A stretch of 64,000 nucleotides of DNA from Helicostylum pulchrum (taxonomy: Eukaryota > Mucoromycota > Mucoromycetes > Mucorales > Mucoraceae), in contig JAIXMO010000030.1 of the NCBI GenBank assembly GCA_025677825.1, positions 1 to 64,000 of the forward strand. The letters are read 5' to 3'. The notes beneath the pieces are model-generated. The model saw only the letters and a program-made list of their open reading frames with translations, was not told the DNA's origin and did not search any database. The position numbers and the translations under genes are program-made. Shown here in pieces: positions 11,977-22,847 of the stretch; positions within the stretch are counted from its first letter, which is position 1, and every line of letters begins with the position of its first letter.

Positions 11977-12345
11977 ATGAGCGAAATCCCCAGTAAGTTA
12001 AAAATGACATTTTATTTTAAACGAGTTACTAATGCCCTTATAGATGATTTAGCGGTATTAACATTACCGGTAGATTATGTATCATAAGTAGCCAAGAACT
12101 TAACAAAAATAATGTTAGTTCAAGGTATTTCTGACTTGAAAAGATGTTTTTTTTAGGCAAAGAAATGGTAAAATCCGTTCTGCAAAGTCAATTGAAAGTA
12201 ATCCTTTACAAAAGTTAGTCGCATTAGGATACTTTTTAACTTAAAAAAGCTATGGGAAAAATTATCCAGTATGCATTAGATGGGGAGCAGTTCTTTTAGA
12301 GTCCAAGAAAAATTTGGGTACACGTTCTATTTACGCGTTCAAGCA
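11977..12345 (+). pseudogene. Decayed multi-exon gene fragment
   Basis: It begins with a well-formed two-exon start: an ATG exon 11977-11992, a GTAAGT donor, a TTATAG acceptor, and an exon from 12044 reading NDLAVLTLPVDYVS before a stop at 12085. Reading on through that stop gives VAKNLTKIMLVQGISDLKR. After another stop and frame changes come QKLVALGYFL and SYGKNYPVCIRWGAVLLESK (about 12250-12310). These coding-like pieces in different frames indicate a decayed gene. I do not recognise the family. The dispersed repeat at 11705-11793 lies about 180 bp upstream. Confidence 0.4.
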
Positions 12346-12939
12346 AAAAGTGTAGCGTATTTTGGATAAAATACGCGCTTTAACAGGAAATCAAAACTCT
12401 TTTTTTATATAAAATACTTATTAAATTCATGCGGCAAGCACCTTTTTATGAATAAACAGAACATGACACTTTAATTGGCCGTGCAAATAGAACTATGCAT
12501 CAAGAACTTTCACTCTGTACACACTCTATTTGATATTTTGGAAATCCGCAGATTAGGTTTAGGAAATCGGCTACTTGATCCCGGAAACACCTATTTTATT
12601 CATTCGACAGCGTTACTCAATTGGTTGGGATTTTAAAAAGTAAATGTATTATGAGGGTGGGAATTTTCTAATTTTTCTCGATACACTTTTTTTATATATC
12701 TAATTAAAACACGATAAAGAAACGAAGAAGAAAAATATACTTTTTATTTGCTTTTTTTTTTTCTGGCTGTTAAACGGGTTACTTTTATAAAAGAGGAAGG
12801 ATATGAAAATGAAAGTTTGTAATTAATCATATGATACAGTTTGTATTATGTTTGTGTAATGAAAGAAGAAGGAAATTATGAATTAAGATTGAGCTTTAAA
12901 AGATTGGGTTATAAAAATAAAAAAAAACTTTTTTTTTTT

Positions 12940-14565
12940 TTAACGTAGCTCCGGTGAAGATGATGCCACCTTTGTAGAATCGAGTCCAAACTGGTCCAGC
13001 AGAGTAGACAGTGTACCCATTCTATTAGAATGATTAATATAAATATTTAAAAAAACTAGAAATATCACACACGCAACAACAACAAAAAATTACCTGCTTA
13101 AAAACATTTGTAATCTAAGCCTGGAACACTCTTGATAGAGTATAAAGATATCAACTTGTTTATAGGTACCAGCTTTCAATGTCCTTAAAAAGCAGAAAAA
13201 CTCCATAACAGAAGCAATTTTATCATAGCAATACCTATCAATAACCGACCACTCATCAAAGTAAGAGATTCGAAATCGCCAGCAATCCGTTTCGTCTTGT
13301 TCAATCGTTCTTCCGCAAGCTTGACATCCATAAAATCCATTGTTTCCACCACTAGTACCTCCATTTGAAGAAAATCGGTCCCATAATCGGGTCTTTACTT
13401 TTACCGCTACTTGCTTTTGCTGTTGTTGAATCGATAACTTTTCTTGCAAGAAGGCTATAGAACAAGGTTCAACCAAACAAGTTTTCACCTGAATAGCCTC
13501 TAGAATCTTTTTACAGCCTAATTTTGGAGAAAGTCCAAACCGTAAGCAGGGTTCGATATCAGATTTTAAACAGGATTTCATAAATGGTAAATTTAGTAGT
13601 TTGGAAAAGCTAATTGAATTTATTGATTCCGTAAATTGTTTAAATTCAGCAATCAGGTCCAAGTCGTGTACTTGTTGATGGTAGTCTTGATTGATTTCAA
13701 TCACTTGTGATTGGTCCGATAACAAACTTGACATATCCAATTGTGCTCGTAGTGTGTAATTTTCGTGTGTTGAAAACACGCTTGAAAATGAACAGGAAGG
13801 TTGTGAATTAAAATCTTGGTCTGTCATATCTGTTCTCACTTGATTTAATGCTAATTGAACATTGACTAATTCTGTTTCAGCAGATTTTAATTGTTGTCCT
13901 ACTTTATCATGCTGTTCTTGTATTAATATCTTTTCTTTTTTCTCTGCTAAAATCATTGTATTCACTTCTTCAAACAACTTTTGTGTTAATTCATGTAATT
14001 CAATTTCAACTAGTTTTTTCGAGTGTTCAATTTCTATTGTATGAGCGATCTCGTCCTTGTGCTTTAACTGGACAATTTCAATATCTTCATTTAATGATTG
14101 AATTTGATTGGTCATGCCCGTTACTAATTCTTGACGTCTACTATGTTCATTTTCTAAACTTTCGATATCATTATGATAGGCTTTATATAACGCTTGCTTT
14201 TCAGTTAATTTAGTTTCTGACTCGGCTGCTTGTTCTTTCAATCCGTTGATATTTTCGTGATGTTGCTTTACAATCGGGATAACTTGATCACAAAGACCAC
14301 AGTGTTCTGACTGCTCCGACACTAACCAATATTGACAAGAGCAGTTTATATTTGGCGTAGAATAAACATCTAGTTCATTATTGATCATACTGACGTTACT
14401 ACTACTACTACTACTATTGCTACTACTTCCACTGCTACTACTGCTTATCGTACTGTGGTTACTTAAACTACTAATACTACGTTTAAGTTGAGTTTCTCCC
14501 TTTATCATTGTTTCTAGTTGATTATACAAGTGAGTGATACCTTGTTGTGCTTGTGTATCCGTCAT
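12940..14565 (-). CDS. SEC2: Sec2-type Rab guanine nucleotide exchange factor (Rabin/Sec2 domain)
   Basis: Activates a Sec4/Rab8-type GTPase on secretory vesicles. Exons: 14565-13094 and 13021-12940 (1554 nt, 517 aa). Order of features: Ser-rich low-complexity stretch (residues ~30-60); a CxC...CGLC cysteine cluster (~75-95) that may bind zinc; a long coiled coil (~95-250) containing the Sec2 core ELHELTQKLFEEVNTMILAE, which resembles the helix that opens Sec4; then a folded C-terminal part with CQACGR, WRFRISYFDEW and the tail RLRLQMFLSRMGTL, typical of fungal Sec2-like and Rab3IL proteins. The second exon is tiny and supplies the last 27 codons; without it the protein would lack the conserved LSRMG end. 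5' UTR and promoter are in 14566 onwards. Confidence 0.8.
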
Positions 14566-15554
14566 TTGTTAGAAGAAGAAAAAAAAAGAGAAAGAAAGAA
14601 AGGGATAGATATAAAAAAAACTTTTTTTTTTGCACGTTATATTTTTAGTAATTAGAAGTCCACACACCACACACACGCAAACAACAGCAGCCCTCCTTAA
14701 TGTACATTATTATTCTTTTTTTAAATCTCCCCTTTATTATCAGACTTGACCCCCCTTTATAAAGCATGATTAGTCTCGTTTTTTTGGCTTAAATGAATGA
14801 CAGGGTAATATATACGTATATAAATATTATTCACTGAGATCGGCACAGTTTCTTGCATAAAAAATAGCATCTCCCCGAAAAAAAATCTATTCCATCTTGT
14901 AAAATCTTTACTATTGTTTATATCTTTACTAGCACACGGCTCTCTCGGAACTGATGAAACGTGCTTGTACCCACCTCGTGTACAATTTATATATGTATGC
15001 AGTGACAGATTTATCATTAGTTATTCGACCGTAATGTAATCCAAGCATTATTATACACACACACACTCCCTTTTTTTTTTCTTTATCCTATAAATAAAAC
15101 AAACTATTGTATGTAAATATAGATAATTTATATTTTTATATTAGTTAAAATATACTTAGCGTATAGCAAAGGTTTGTTACGTAAAAAGTCTTTTATTATT
15201 TTATGTGATACGTTACGACGCTTTGACTTTTTTTTTTTTTAAAAAAAAAAAAGATGTATTTTTATCACTGCATATCACGACGAGTGCTAAACTAAAGATA
15301 AACAGAAAAAAAAATCATCTTTGAACAAGCAGATTATGCATACATAAACCAATATTTAATGAAAATGGGGTAAAAATATCCCTTTTTTTTCCCAGTTTAT
15401 TGCTAAATTGATTCACACATTATAATCGCTTATTGTCATGTGGGGGGTCATTTTTACAAAATAAATGCTTTAGAAATAGAGAAGAACGATTTATTAACAA
15501 AAGTGAAAAGGGGAGAGGAGAAGGAGGGAAATAAATACACAAGGGAATATAAAA
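14566..15554. other. Intergenic region, SEC2 promoter and REI1 3' flank
   Basis: Almost 1 kb of A/T-rich DNA. Small features: a CA-rich tract near 15054-15065, a (T)12(A)12 palindromic block at about 15228-15253, and a minus-strand ORF at 14757-15017 with no recognisable content. No gene recognised. Confidence 0.5.
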
Positions 15555-16997
15555 TTAAATAGGGTTTTGAATACGAGTTCTAGCAGTTGCAACCAAGTTA
15601 CTTCTCTTAGAATACTGTCTTCTCCAATGTTGTTGTTGAGCATGAGCTACTTCAGGTAACCTCTCCAACATGCTACTATTTGACATACTTCCGTCTGTAA
15701 TAGCCAACTTACTACGACGTTCCTTTCTATTACGAGGTTCAATCACTTCACTAGGTTCACCTGCTTCTCCTTCTGTAATCAATAAAGGATCCTCCTCGGA
15801 TGATGATGATGATCTTCTAAGCTTTTGCTTGTAATACTTCATAAAACGACGGTTACCTAATCTCTCTCCCGATTCCAATACAAGTTCATCTTCGTCGTTG
15901 GAAACAGTATCGACTGTTGCTGCTTCAAAGTCTTGTTCTGACATGGTTCCGAAATTATAGTATTTTAATAATTCCTCGGGATTTTCAGATTCATCGTATG
16001 CCATCTTACAATGTCCTTTATCCAACTACGAAAAGAAACCCTTTTTGTTAATACCCTTTTTTTTTTTTTTTTCCAAAAGCCATAAAAAAAACTCTTACCA
16101 TGTGCTTGCGAACAGCCTCTTGTGACTTCCATTCTTTACCACGGTCGTTACAATACAAACAAATACAATCTTCAATTTTCTCAGCTAAATAAACCACGAG
16201 TCCAGGAGCATCTTCAAGGTACTCGACATCAGGTAAAAAGAAACCATGAGCTAAAGTCATGTGTTTCAAGTTGGCTTCGAAATCGGTATTGACCAAGTTA
16301 CAGAACAAGCAACGATCTTGACTTAAATGTAACTGGTCCATGGCAGAAAGAACTGATTCGTTGTCAGTGTCTTCTTCAGTATCAGAAAACAACTTGATTT
16401 CTTTCTTGTGTGTGACAGTAGGAGAGGCAACAGGTTCTTCTTGCGAGGCATTAAACTCGAGATCTTTATGTCTTTTAGATAAAAGATGGTTTGTAAAAGC
16501 GTTCTCAGAGTAGTACGATTTTCTATTATAACCACAAAATAAAAAGTTAACAAAAGGATTCACACACGCTTTATTTTTTTATTTTTTTATTTATTTTTTT
16601 TACCTGCAAATAGCACACTCGTAAATAAGACCTTGTCTTTCTTCCTCTTCTTTTCCCTTTGCTTGTTGAGCTATACAAAACAATGAATTTAGCAACAACA
16701 ACAAAAAAAGCTTTTTAGTTAAACTTACCTAAAACTTTTTGTGCGAATACTTCTGCACTAAAAGGAGGAAGACTCATAATCTTTCTCTTCAAGTTATACT
16801 TGTGCCAACTAATAAAAATAACGTTTAAATCAAACTGCAGTATATATATAAAAGTATAGTATTTACTCTGTACGGTAATGAGCACGTTGACGATCAGTAG
16901 AAGGGAAAGCAACTTGACAAGCAAGACAAGTAAATACATTATTACGAGGCTTTAAAGGGTTAGTATGTTGTGCTTGGTGAATATGTTCGGGTAACAT
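15555..16997 (-). CDS. REI1: Pre-60S maturation factor REI1/ZNF622 (C2H2 zinc-finger)
   Basis: Cytoplasmic 60S ribosome biogenesis factor that helps release and recycle Arx1 and checks the peptide exit tunnel. Five exons: 16997-16867, 16808-16729, 16670-16604, 16522-16099, 16025-15555 (1173 nt, 390 aa; frame closes). Finger 1: C25/C28 in FTCLACQVAF, followed by AHYRTEWHKYNLKRK, then the family hallmark SLPPFSAEVFAQKV. Finger 2 is split by an intron (YECAIC / RKSYYSENAFTNHLLSKRH). Fingers 3 and 4: CLFCNLVNTDFEANLKHMTL AHGFF and CLYCNDRGKEWKS...VRKHM. C-terminus: basic RNRKERRSKL. The order and spacing match yeast Rei1/Reh1, so I am confident of the family; the Rei1 versus Reh1 distinction is not possible here. 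Confidence 0.92.
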
Positions 16998-17066
16998 TAT
17001 GTGACGAAAATAAAATAGCAGGTTTGAATAAGAAAGAAAAAAAACTTTTTTATTTGGAAGCTTCTT

Positions 17067-17204
17067 TTATAGTAGTCTCTTCCTGGGTTTAGAAAGCTGG
17101 GTCTGCATTACAAATCTTTTTGCTGCGGCTTCTTTTTTACTCTTTGCTGTGACAGGTTTAACACCAATGGTTTGTAAAACATTTTGACCAAAGAAACTGG
17201 TCAT
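17067..17204 (-). CDS. Small basic ORF (45 aa) upstream of REI1
   Basis: A 46-codon frame, ATG at 17204-17202, lies 70 bp upstream of the REI1 start on the same strand. The peptide begins MTSFFGQNVLQTIGVKPV, continues with a Lys/Ala-rich part (AKSKKEAAAKRF) and ends KPRKRLL. The mixed composition and lack of A/T homopolymer codons look more like a real small protein than a chance frame. It could be an independent small gene, a conserved upstream ORF on the REI1 transcript, or chance. Family not recognised; the N-terminus could be a mitochondrial-type presequence, but this is weak. Confidence 0.35.
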   Translation of the reverse strand: MTSFFGQNVLQTIGVKPVTAKSKKEAAAKRFVMQTQLSKPRKRLL

Positions 17205-17582
17205 TTTTTTCACAAAGAAAAAAAAAAGCACCGCAGTAGCATCCTGAGTTTCCCTTTATGCCCTTAAAGAGGAAGGGGGTTACTTGTATATTTATTTCAA
17301 TTGAAAAAAAAGTATCAAGTAAATAAAAAAAAAACCGATTATAAAAATGTCCACTAGCGTCAATTCTTTTTAAAAAAAAGTATTAATAATCATGACTACA
17401 GTAAGCCAAAAAAAAAAAAAAAGGAGGTCTACTTACAAAAATAAGTGGTTTTAGGTATTTTAGAACTGTCCCCCAATAATAATGACAAGTCGATTTCACA
17501 TGGGAAAACGTATGTTATTTAGCTTTGAAAGGGGATCGTCTAAAAACTTATGGCATTCTTGAAACAGCAAGTACAATAAAAA

Positions 17583-17661
17583 ATGATTAACGAACCTATA
17601 AGTATGAGTATTATGAAGCAAAATTACATAATGAATAAGTAGATCACATGAGTAAATAAAC
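17583..17661 (+). repeat. Dispersed short repeat, copy 2
   Basis: It shares GTAGATCACATGAGTAAAT and the preceding ~60 nt with 11705-11793. Its end is repeated in inverted orientation at 19217-19246, so the two bracket the front half of the disrupted zinc-finger copy. Confidence 0.5.
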
Positions 17662-17691
17662 AAACCCTCAATTTATCATTTATTTTATATT

Positions 17692-18090
17692 CAATCTTTT
17701 TTTTTTTTTATTCTACTTTTCCTTTTGTATCCGTTCGTTTATATTTGTACAACCCTACGAGGTCTTTCTTAGACCAACTGCTTTCCATAAAGGTAATACA
17801 CCTACACTTTTTTTTTCCAACCGCGTGAATAGAACGTCTGTAAAGGCAGTAAATATAACAAAGCCTCCACCTGTACACAAGAGGAACTTGGATATCTCCA
17901 CGAGAATCAAAGTGGAGAATTCAACTCAATAGATTTCAGACGAAGATAAAAATCTGAAAGCGCTAGAGAAGAGTATTATAGACTGTAAGGCTGTTCAAGT
18001 TTGTACTCACTACGTTCTAAATCTCTAATATAATTTACATGTAGTTTAGAGGCAAACGAAGTTAAGGATACTTCACTAACCAGAAGAAAC
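17692..18090 (+). repeat. Direct repeat, copy 1 (~400 bp)
   Basis: It matches 19271-19620 in order. Shared blocks include a T-rich start, CCATAAAGGTA, CCTACACTTTTTTTTTCC, CGCGTGAATAGAACGTCT and, at the end, GTAAGGCTGTTCAAGTTTG, followed by TTTACATGTA and GAGGCAAA. The two copies have diverged by substitutions and indels. Fragments of the TACACTTTTT...CGCGTAAATAGAACG block also occur inverted near 12325-12355. Confidence 0.6.
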
Positions 18091-18164
18091 CGCCTCACAA
18101 AGAAGAGCAAGACGAATGTGGAAGATATTAATATTACTTCGGTTGTCAACAAGTTGAAGCTGGA

Positions 18165-18892
18165 TAGCTGATGTCCTAGTAGACAAAGAAGAGACAATAT
18201 ACTCGCAAATGTCAAATCTTAGAATACACTTAAAAAGTTTACATAAGACTGGTATGTATCAAAACGAATCCATGTTATCTCTTCTCACAATCATTTTTGT
18301 TTTGTTTTGTTTCTCTAGGCTCTTCATTTAACGGAGTTCAAGGAAAAGGTAGATGTTAGATAACATTTTCCTCCAATTATTACGACCCAATACACCTATT
18401 GAAAGATTGTATCTCTTGTCGCCACAGTAAGTACATTGTTTTACTCTTTGTGCAAACTTTCTAAATATTTACATGATAGCGGCAACTGAAGGTTCATATC
18501 GGGTTGACAACGAAATACCAACACCTGACATTCTTGAAGCTATCGATATTAACTCATTCGAGAGGGCCACGAAGAAATCGAAGACTCAACGTGCTATACT
18601 TGATGATGTATTCCAATTTCAAACCGAAAGAGAGCGTAGTTTTGGGACTGCATATATAAAAACTATGAACGTCAAGACTGCAACATTGACTTTCCTTGCT
18701 GACTCTTCTAACAACGAAGTTGACATCGATCTGTTATCTTCACAAGAAAATTTGGAAAAAACTTGCCAAAAAAAGCTAATGTGAAACTTCATGCTCCTTC
18801 TCTTGATAAAAATGATTTTGAAGTCTCAAAGGAGTTTTACGGCAAGATTGTCTTCTAAACACTTTACGAGCAAGTAATTAGTATTCCTCTAT
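18165..18892 (+). pseudogene. Disrupted copy of the C2H2/unknown-domain gene, 5' part
   Basis: Collinear with the intact gene at 29813-31361. The first-finger exon is recognisable (SQMSNLRIHLKSLHKT), but the zinc-binding Cys pair has been replaced. The second-finger exon is truncated at its 5' side and has lost its CxxC; the intron that should precede it is missing. The third block (18473-18780) remains open and nearly identical to the intact copy: ATEGSYRVDNEIPTPDILEA then DDVFQFQTERERSFGTAYIK. The copy runs VDIDLLSSQ without the intron found in the intact copy. Homology then continues with frameshifts and breaks off at about 18892. Confidence 0.75.
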
Positions 18893-19216
18893 GTCCACAT
18901 TTTTACTGCAATTTATCAAAATAAAAAGATCATAAACGAAGTTCTTGACGCACTGCCAAACACACAGCTAAATAAAAATATGTGATTTAATTTTCTTTTT
19001 TTTGTATCAAAGACTTTGCGAATGCTTGTAAAAAAGACAAGAGTAAAGACGAAGAATTATATTTTGTATTTAGATAATCAAATAGTAATAATCTGCGGTT
19101 TTGGACTTAGCATCGCTGTAAGTGTATTTAATAAAATGCTCTTTATTAAAGACTTTCAGTGGGTGTGGTGCTGTGTAAATAACCCGTGCGCATGCCCCGT
19201 GAAAATGGCCAAACCT

Positions 19217-19246
19217 GTTTACTTACTCATGCGATCTATTTATTCA
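19217..19246 (-). repeat. Dispersed short repeat end, inverted copy
   Basis: The reverse complement reads TGAATAAATAGATCGCATGA followed by GTAAGTAAAC, matching the ends at 11771-11793 and 17639-17661. The adjacent AAAATTACATxATGAAT sequence is shared with copy 2, so the 17.6 and 19.2 kb copies form an inverted pair about 1.6 kb apart. Confidence 0.5.
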
Positions 19247-19270
19247 TAATGATGTAATTTTGCTTTTTCA

Positions 19271-19620
19271 ATCTTTTTTTTATTCTATCTTTTTTTTTTT
19301 ATTCAACTTTTTCTTTTTGTATCTGTTTATATATCAAACATATAAGGTTCTTCTTAGAGTAACCTCTATCCATAAAGGTACGAGAAAAAGTAATATACCT
19401 ACACTTTTTTTTTCCTGACCGCGTAAATAGAACGTCTATTAAAATTTCCCTAAAATATAGATTGTAGATAGAAAAGAAGGCGTTACTGCTGAAAATGAAG
19501 CGCCAAAAAGGAGATGCCACAGACCGTAAGGCTGTTCAAATCTGTATTCATTATGTTCTATTTCTTTAATACGATTTACATGTATTTAGAGGCAAATTAA
19601 CTTCATGATACTTCCGTAAC
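19271..19620 (+). repeat. Direct repeat, copy 2 (~350 bp)
   Basis: Second member of the pair with 17692-18090. It lies inside the ~1.8 kb of foreign sequence that interrupts the zinc-finger pseudogene between 18892 and about 20660. Duplication of a flanking block on both sides of the insertion could reflect an insertion mediated by the repeat or an LTR-like origin; neither is proven. Confidence 0.55.
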
Positions 19621-20292
19621 TGCAATAAACAGTAATAAAAAAAGAGAGAAAAAATCAAACTGTACAAGATATAGTATTGTAAAAAAGTTACGGCTTGATA
19701 AGTTTTCAAGAAAATTGTATATAAGCTCATGGTGTTAGATAAGCTAACGTGAAAATAAAAATTTATTAGGTAAATGATAATAAGTCGTTACAATCAGCTA
19801 TTCGTGCTTGCTCTGTGAAATCAAAAAACCCAAAAGAAAAATTAATACTTCGCATTTACAACTTCATGTAGGTAAAAAAAAAAAATCGAAAAGATGAAGC
19901 ACAATTACTAATTGTTTATGCTTAGATTACGACAAAAAGTCGTGTATTTTATCAGAATAATATCCTGAATTTGACGTACAAGTTAAATTATGGGATTATT
20001 TATTTGAGACTTGGCTCGGAAGTAACCCTCTTGCTACACTGGTAAATATCCAAAAGCCTTGCCACTATGTCAAACCGCATACGTTCAATTTTACTAATTG
20101 TATTTTTTCAATCACACACTTATAGGGGGAATACCATGAGCCAAGCGTATAAAGATAAGAACCTTAGGTACAAACTGTATCTGAGGTTGCTTGTGATACC
20201 GCAATGGTCGTACCGACAAAATGACCTGAAAGGCTACATCTCGTAAACTGTTTTCTGACCGGTCAAAATCTTTTCTTACTACAAAGTGTCAC

Positions 20293-20538
20293 ATGAACGC
20301 TCTCTTAACTTCCACTACATATATCAATGAAAGTAATGTGGTCGATGTAAGATTCCCAATCGTGCAAATGATGGGTTTTGATGCGCGCGTGTTCACTCCG
20401 CGTTTAAATGACAAAAAATCATATGTTCTGGAGGAAGTTTATGCCTTTTCGTTTCCTTGTTCCTTATTTGGTATCAGGTTTGGAGGAATTGAAGCTGTAA
20501 TCAACGGTTTATCCAAGATTGAGGTAAAACACAGCTAG
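20293..20538 (+). pseudogene. Fragment of an expanded fungal gene family of unknown function
   Basis: An 81-residue open stretch within the insertion, without a credible start context or downstream exon. It reads FPIVQMMGFDARVFTPRL, a gap, then KSYVLEEVYAFSFPCSL. The alternation of a short hydrophobic strand, Gly, a strand and a charged turn, then Y-V-x-E, is a pattern I associate with an uncharacterised family repeated many times in Mucorales genomes. The relic at 60292-60650 looks like the preceding part of the same kind of protein. The identification is from memory of the pattern, not a search. Confidence 0.35.
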
Positions 20539-20659
20539 ACCAATTTTACGTATTTCTGTCTTACTTAGACTTTTCACTCATTTTAGGATCTTTTGCTGAA
20601 TTAAAAAGAGTACATAAAGAAGCGAAAAACTGTGAACTCTCTCCATTGTATACGGCTGG

Positions 20660-20823
20660 GCATGGCAGAGGTAAATCATCCATTGACATTCACCACGAAC
20701 GGTTTTCTGGATACAATAGGAACAGCGCCTTTTACGGTATTCACTCTTTCAGATGCTTTTGACCATAACCACGATAATCAAGTCCCTTTATCTCACCTAG
20801 TCAGCATTATTGGGCACTCTTAA
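20660..20823 (+). pseudogene. Disrupted zinc-finger family copy, 3' part
   Basis: Two pieces that are about 0.7 kb apart in the intact locus are fused here. In one frame the segment reads SIDIHHERFSG (as in the intact gene near 30160), and in the next frame FTVFTLSDAFDHNHD (as in the exon-like ORF at 29096-29445). This shows a deletion within the copy and confirms that the two elements at 29-31 kb were already neighbours when this copy was made. Confidence 0.65.
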
Positions 20824-22071
20824 AAAGTCATTTCGAAAACTGCTTAAAGTCCTCTACTATTTAAATAAAATGTTTGATGTTAATTTCAAAAAAAAAGTGC
20901 TTGGATTGAAGGGTTCACCGTGTGTTCCAAATTGAGTTTGAAAAAAAGCGTTCCAAATCAAGTTCGAATCTAATTGGTTGTATCTAATAAGTTAAAAAAA
21001 AAAAATGTACGATCTGAAAGTGGGAGGACACCGTATTTATTATTTGGCTTTGAACTGAAGTGAAAGGGGATCGTCGGCTTTCACTTTTTTTTTTTTTTTT
21101 TTTTCTACGGCATTCTTGGAAAATTAAGACTTTTTTTTTTTACGCATCTAAAAATTTAATATAAGTTTAGTAGCTGTAATCTAAGTGTAGATTCTGCTAG
21201 TTGGGTTTCAGAAAGTCACCATTGTATGTCTCATGAGAGTATATTTTATGCGCGCGTTTGTATCACATTCGTTTTACGCTCTTTTTGCACAATGGCATTT
21301 TCTGTAGAATATATAGGAAAAATTATGTCATAAAAATTAGCTTCGTTATTATAGCTGCTTTTGGAATTATTTTCTCGCAAATAACAAGTTTATTGCAAAC
21401 AATAAAATGACGTATTATATCACCTTTTTGAAACGTTTTAAGAAAATCACGCTATAATTACAAAGAAATAATATGACTTGAATTAGGTTTTTGTTTATGT
21501 GTGTAAACAGGCCCGTTTAAATAATGCGGATAATGGTCAATTTGTCCAGTCAAAATTAGAGTTTTGAACAGGTTAAAACGTGTCATACTTAAAAAGAAAG
21601 ACATGGCATCTTTAAGTTGACGAGGAGAGGAACAAACCCTTCTCTATACCTTGCACCAATCCTGCTTCCGCAATCAACTTATTTGCCTAATTGGGAATAT
21701 TATTTTTTTTTTATAAAAAAAATCAGTGGGTCAATCCCTGCTTACCAAAGGTTATGTTTGATCTTGAGAACTAGGCCTTGATACGCTGTCAATTTATACC
21801 GCTAAACAAAAAAGAAAACGTCGCGTTACATACAAGCGCTCTACAGAGACAGAATTTGCACGAAATACCCAAAGTTGAGTGCAAAGAAGAGAGATAACTT
21901 TTATACAAGTTAATTGAGGTCAGTATGCAATTAAATTAGTTGGGTCACTGGTGAGATCCAAACAAAAAAAGTTTGTAAAAAAGATGTTTAACGCTGCAAC
22001 AGTCACATACCTATATAAAGAGCTTCTTTTTTTATTTTTATTTTTCTTCTTTTTTAATAAACATATTTAAA
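20824..22071. other. Intergenic region without recognised gene
   Basis: A/T-rich DNA with poly-T/poly-A runs (for example about 21084-21104 and 21132-21141). The last ~150 bp form the promoter of the gene at 22072: CTATATAAAGAGC at about 22012-22024 is a plausible TATA box about 60 nt before the ATG. Confidence 0.5.
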
Positions 22072-22470
22072 ATGACATCCAACAATCTATTAGCCAAGTT
22101 GGAAACCGCCAATGAATGCTCTATATCAGGTTTATTTCAAGAACTCTTAAATAAAGGAATTAAAACCGCTCCTCCGCTAAAGTTAGGTGATAGTGAAGGC
22201 AGTGATTTTAAACGTTTACTTCACAAAAAAGACAAATCTACTGCCGTTGTGAACAAACAGCAGCAACAATATCATCCAGATTCACCAGATTTTAGACCCG
22301 TTATTTATCTGGATGCCAATTCTACTACAAACACAAATCGTGCCATGAAATTTGGTACTACAATTTATAGTTTTTTATTTCAACACGAAGATAGATACTT
22401 TAACAATGACCGAGATGATTTGAGTAAAGATATATTTCCGGTGGGACAGCAAAAGCAACCATTAAACTGA
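22072..22470 (+). CDS. Hypothetical 132-aa protein
   Basis: Single-exon frame with ATG in the context AAAATGACA and a TATA-like element about 60 nt upstream. The protein is polar, with an N-terminal helix-like part (LLAKLETANECSISGLFQEL), a glutamine run (KQQQQYHPDSPDFRP), then an aromatic-rich segment (FGTTIYSFLFQHEDRYF). No signal peptide, membrane segment or known domain is visible. Sequence complexity is normal for a real protein. Family not recognised. It lies tail-to-tail with TAF5 (378 bp between the stop codons). Confidence 0.6.
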   Translation: MTSNNLLAKLETANECSISGLFQELLNKGIKTAPPLKLGDSEGSDFKRLLHKKDKSTAVVNKQQQQYHPDSPDFRPVIYLDANSTTNTNRAMKFGTTIYSFLFQHEDRYFNNDRDDLSKDIFPVGQQKQPLN

Positions 22471-22847
22471 AGAATGTACATATTAAAATATATTATTTTT
22501 GCATATATATCCCCTCTCTCTGTCTCTCTCTTTCTTTCTTTCTCTCTCTTTTTTCATATATATACATATAAAATAAAAATAAAAATTCGTATTCAATCTG
22601 TTAGGTAATATAATCAACTTATGCATAATGATGCTATTTTTTATAGTGGAGACGGTCAGTATACCGGTTTAAATTAACGTGGTTTTCTCACACAACAAAA
22701 AAAAAAACAAATGTACCAACGCGGAGTATATAAGAGCGGGTAGCACAAAACATATTAACAGTTTCAGAATTTACATTTTAAGTTCTGGGTCTATCCAAAA
22801 CTATTGTAATGATCCGTAAAAGAAAAAAAGTAAACTATATATTTTTA

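Larger units (their letters stand above)
11051..12939. other. Intergenic region with repeat and pseudogene remnants
   Basis: Promoter side of CNT copy 2, then sequence without an intact gene. It holds one member of a short dispersed repeat (11705-11793) and a decayed gene (11977-12345), both listed separately. The 3' flank of the Sec2-type gene is at 12700-12940. The rest (11280-11700 and 12350-12700) shows nothing I can name. Confidence 0.45.

Noticed and set aside
20955..20985. GTTCGAATC string resembling a tRNA B box
   Set aside because: No pairing T stem, A box or acceptor stem in the neighbourhood; chance match.
22720..22800. TATA-like GTATATAAGAGCGGG between the 132-aa gene and TAF5
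   Set aside because: It looks like a promoter element but no downstream RNA gene or ORF could be supported on the plus strand.
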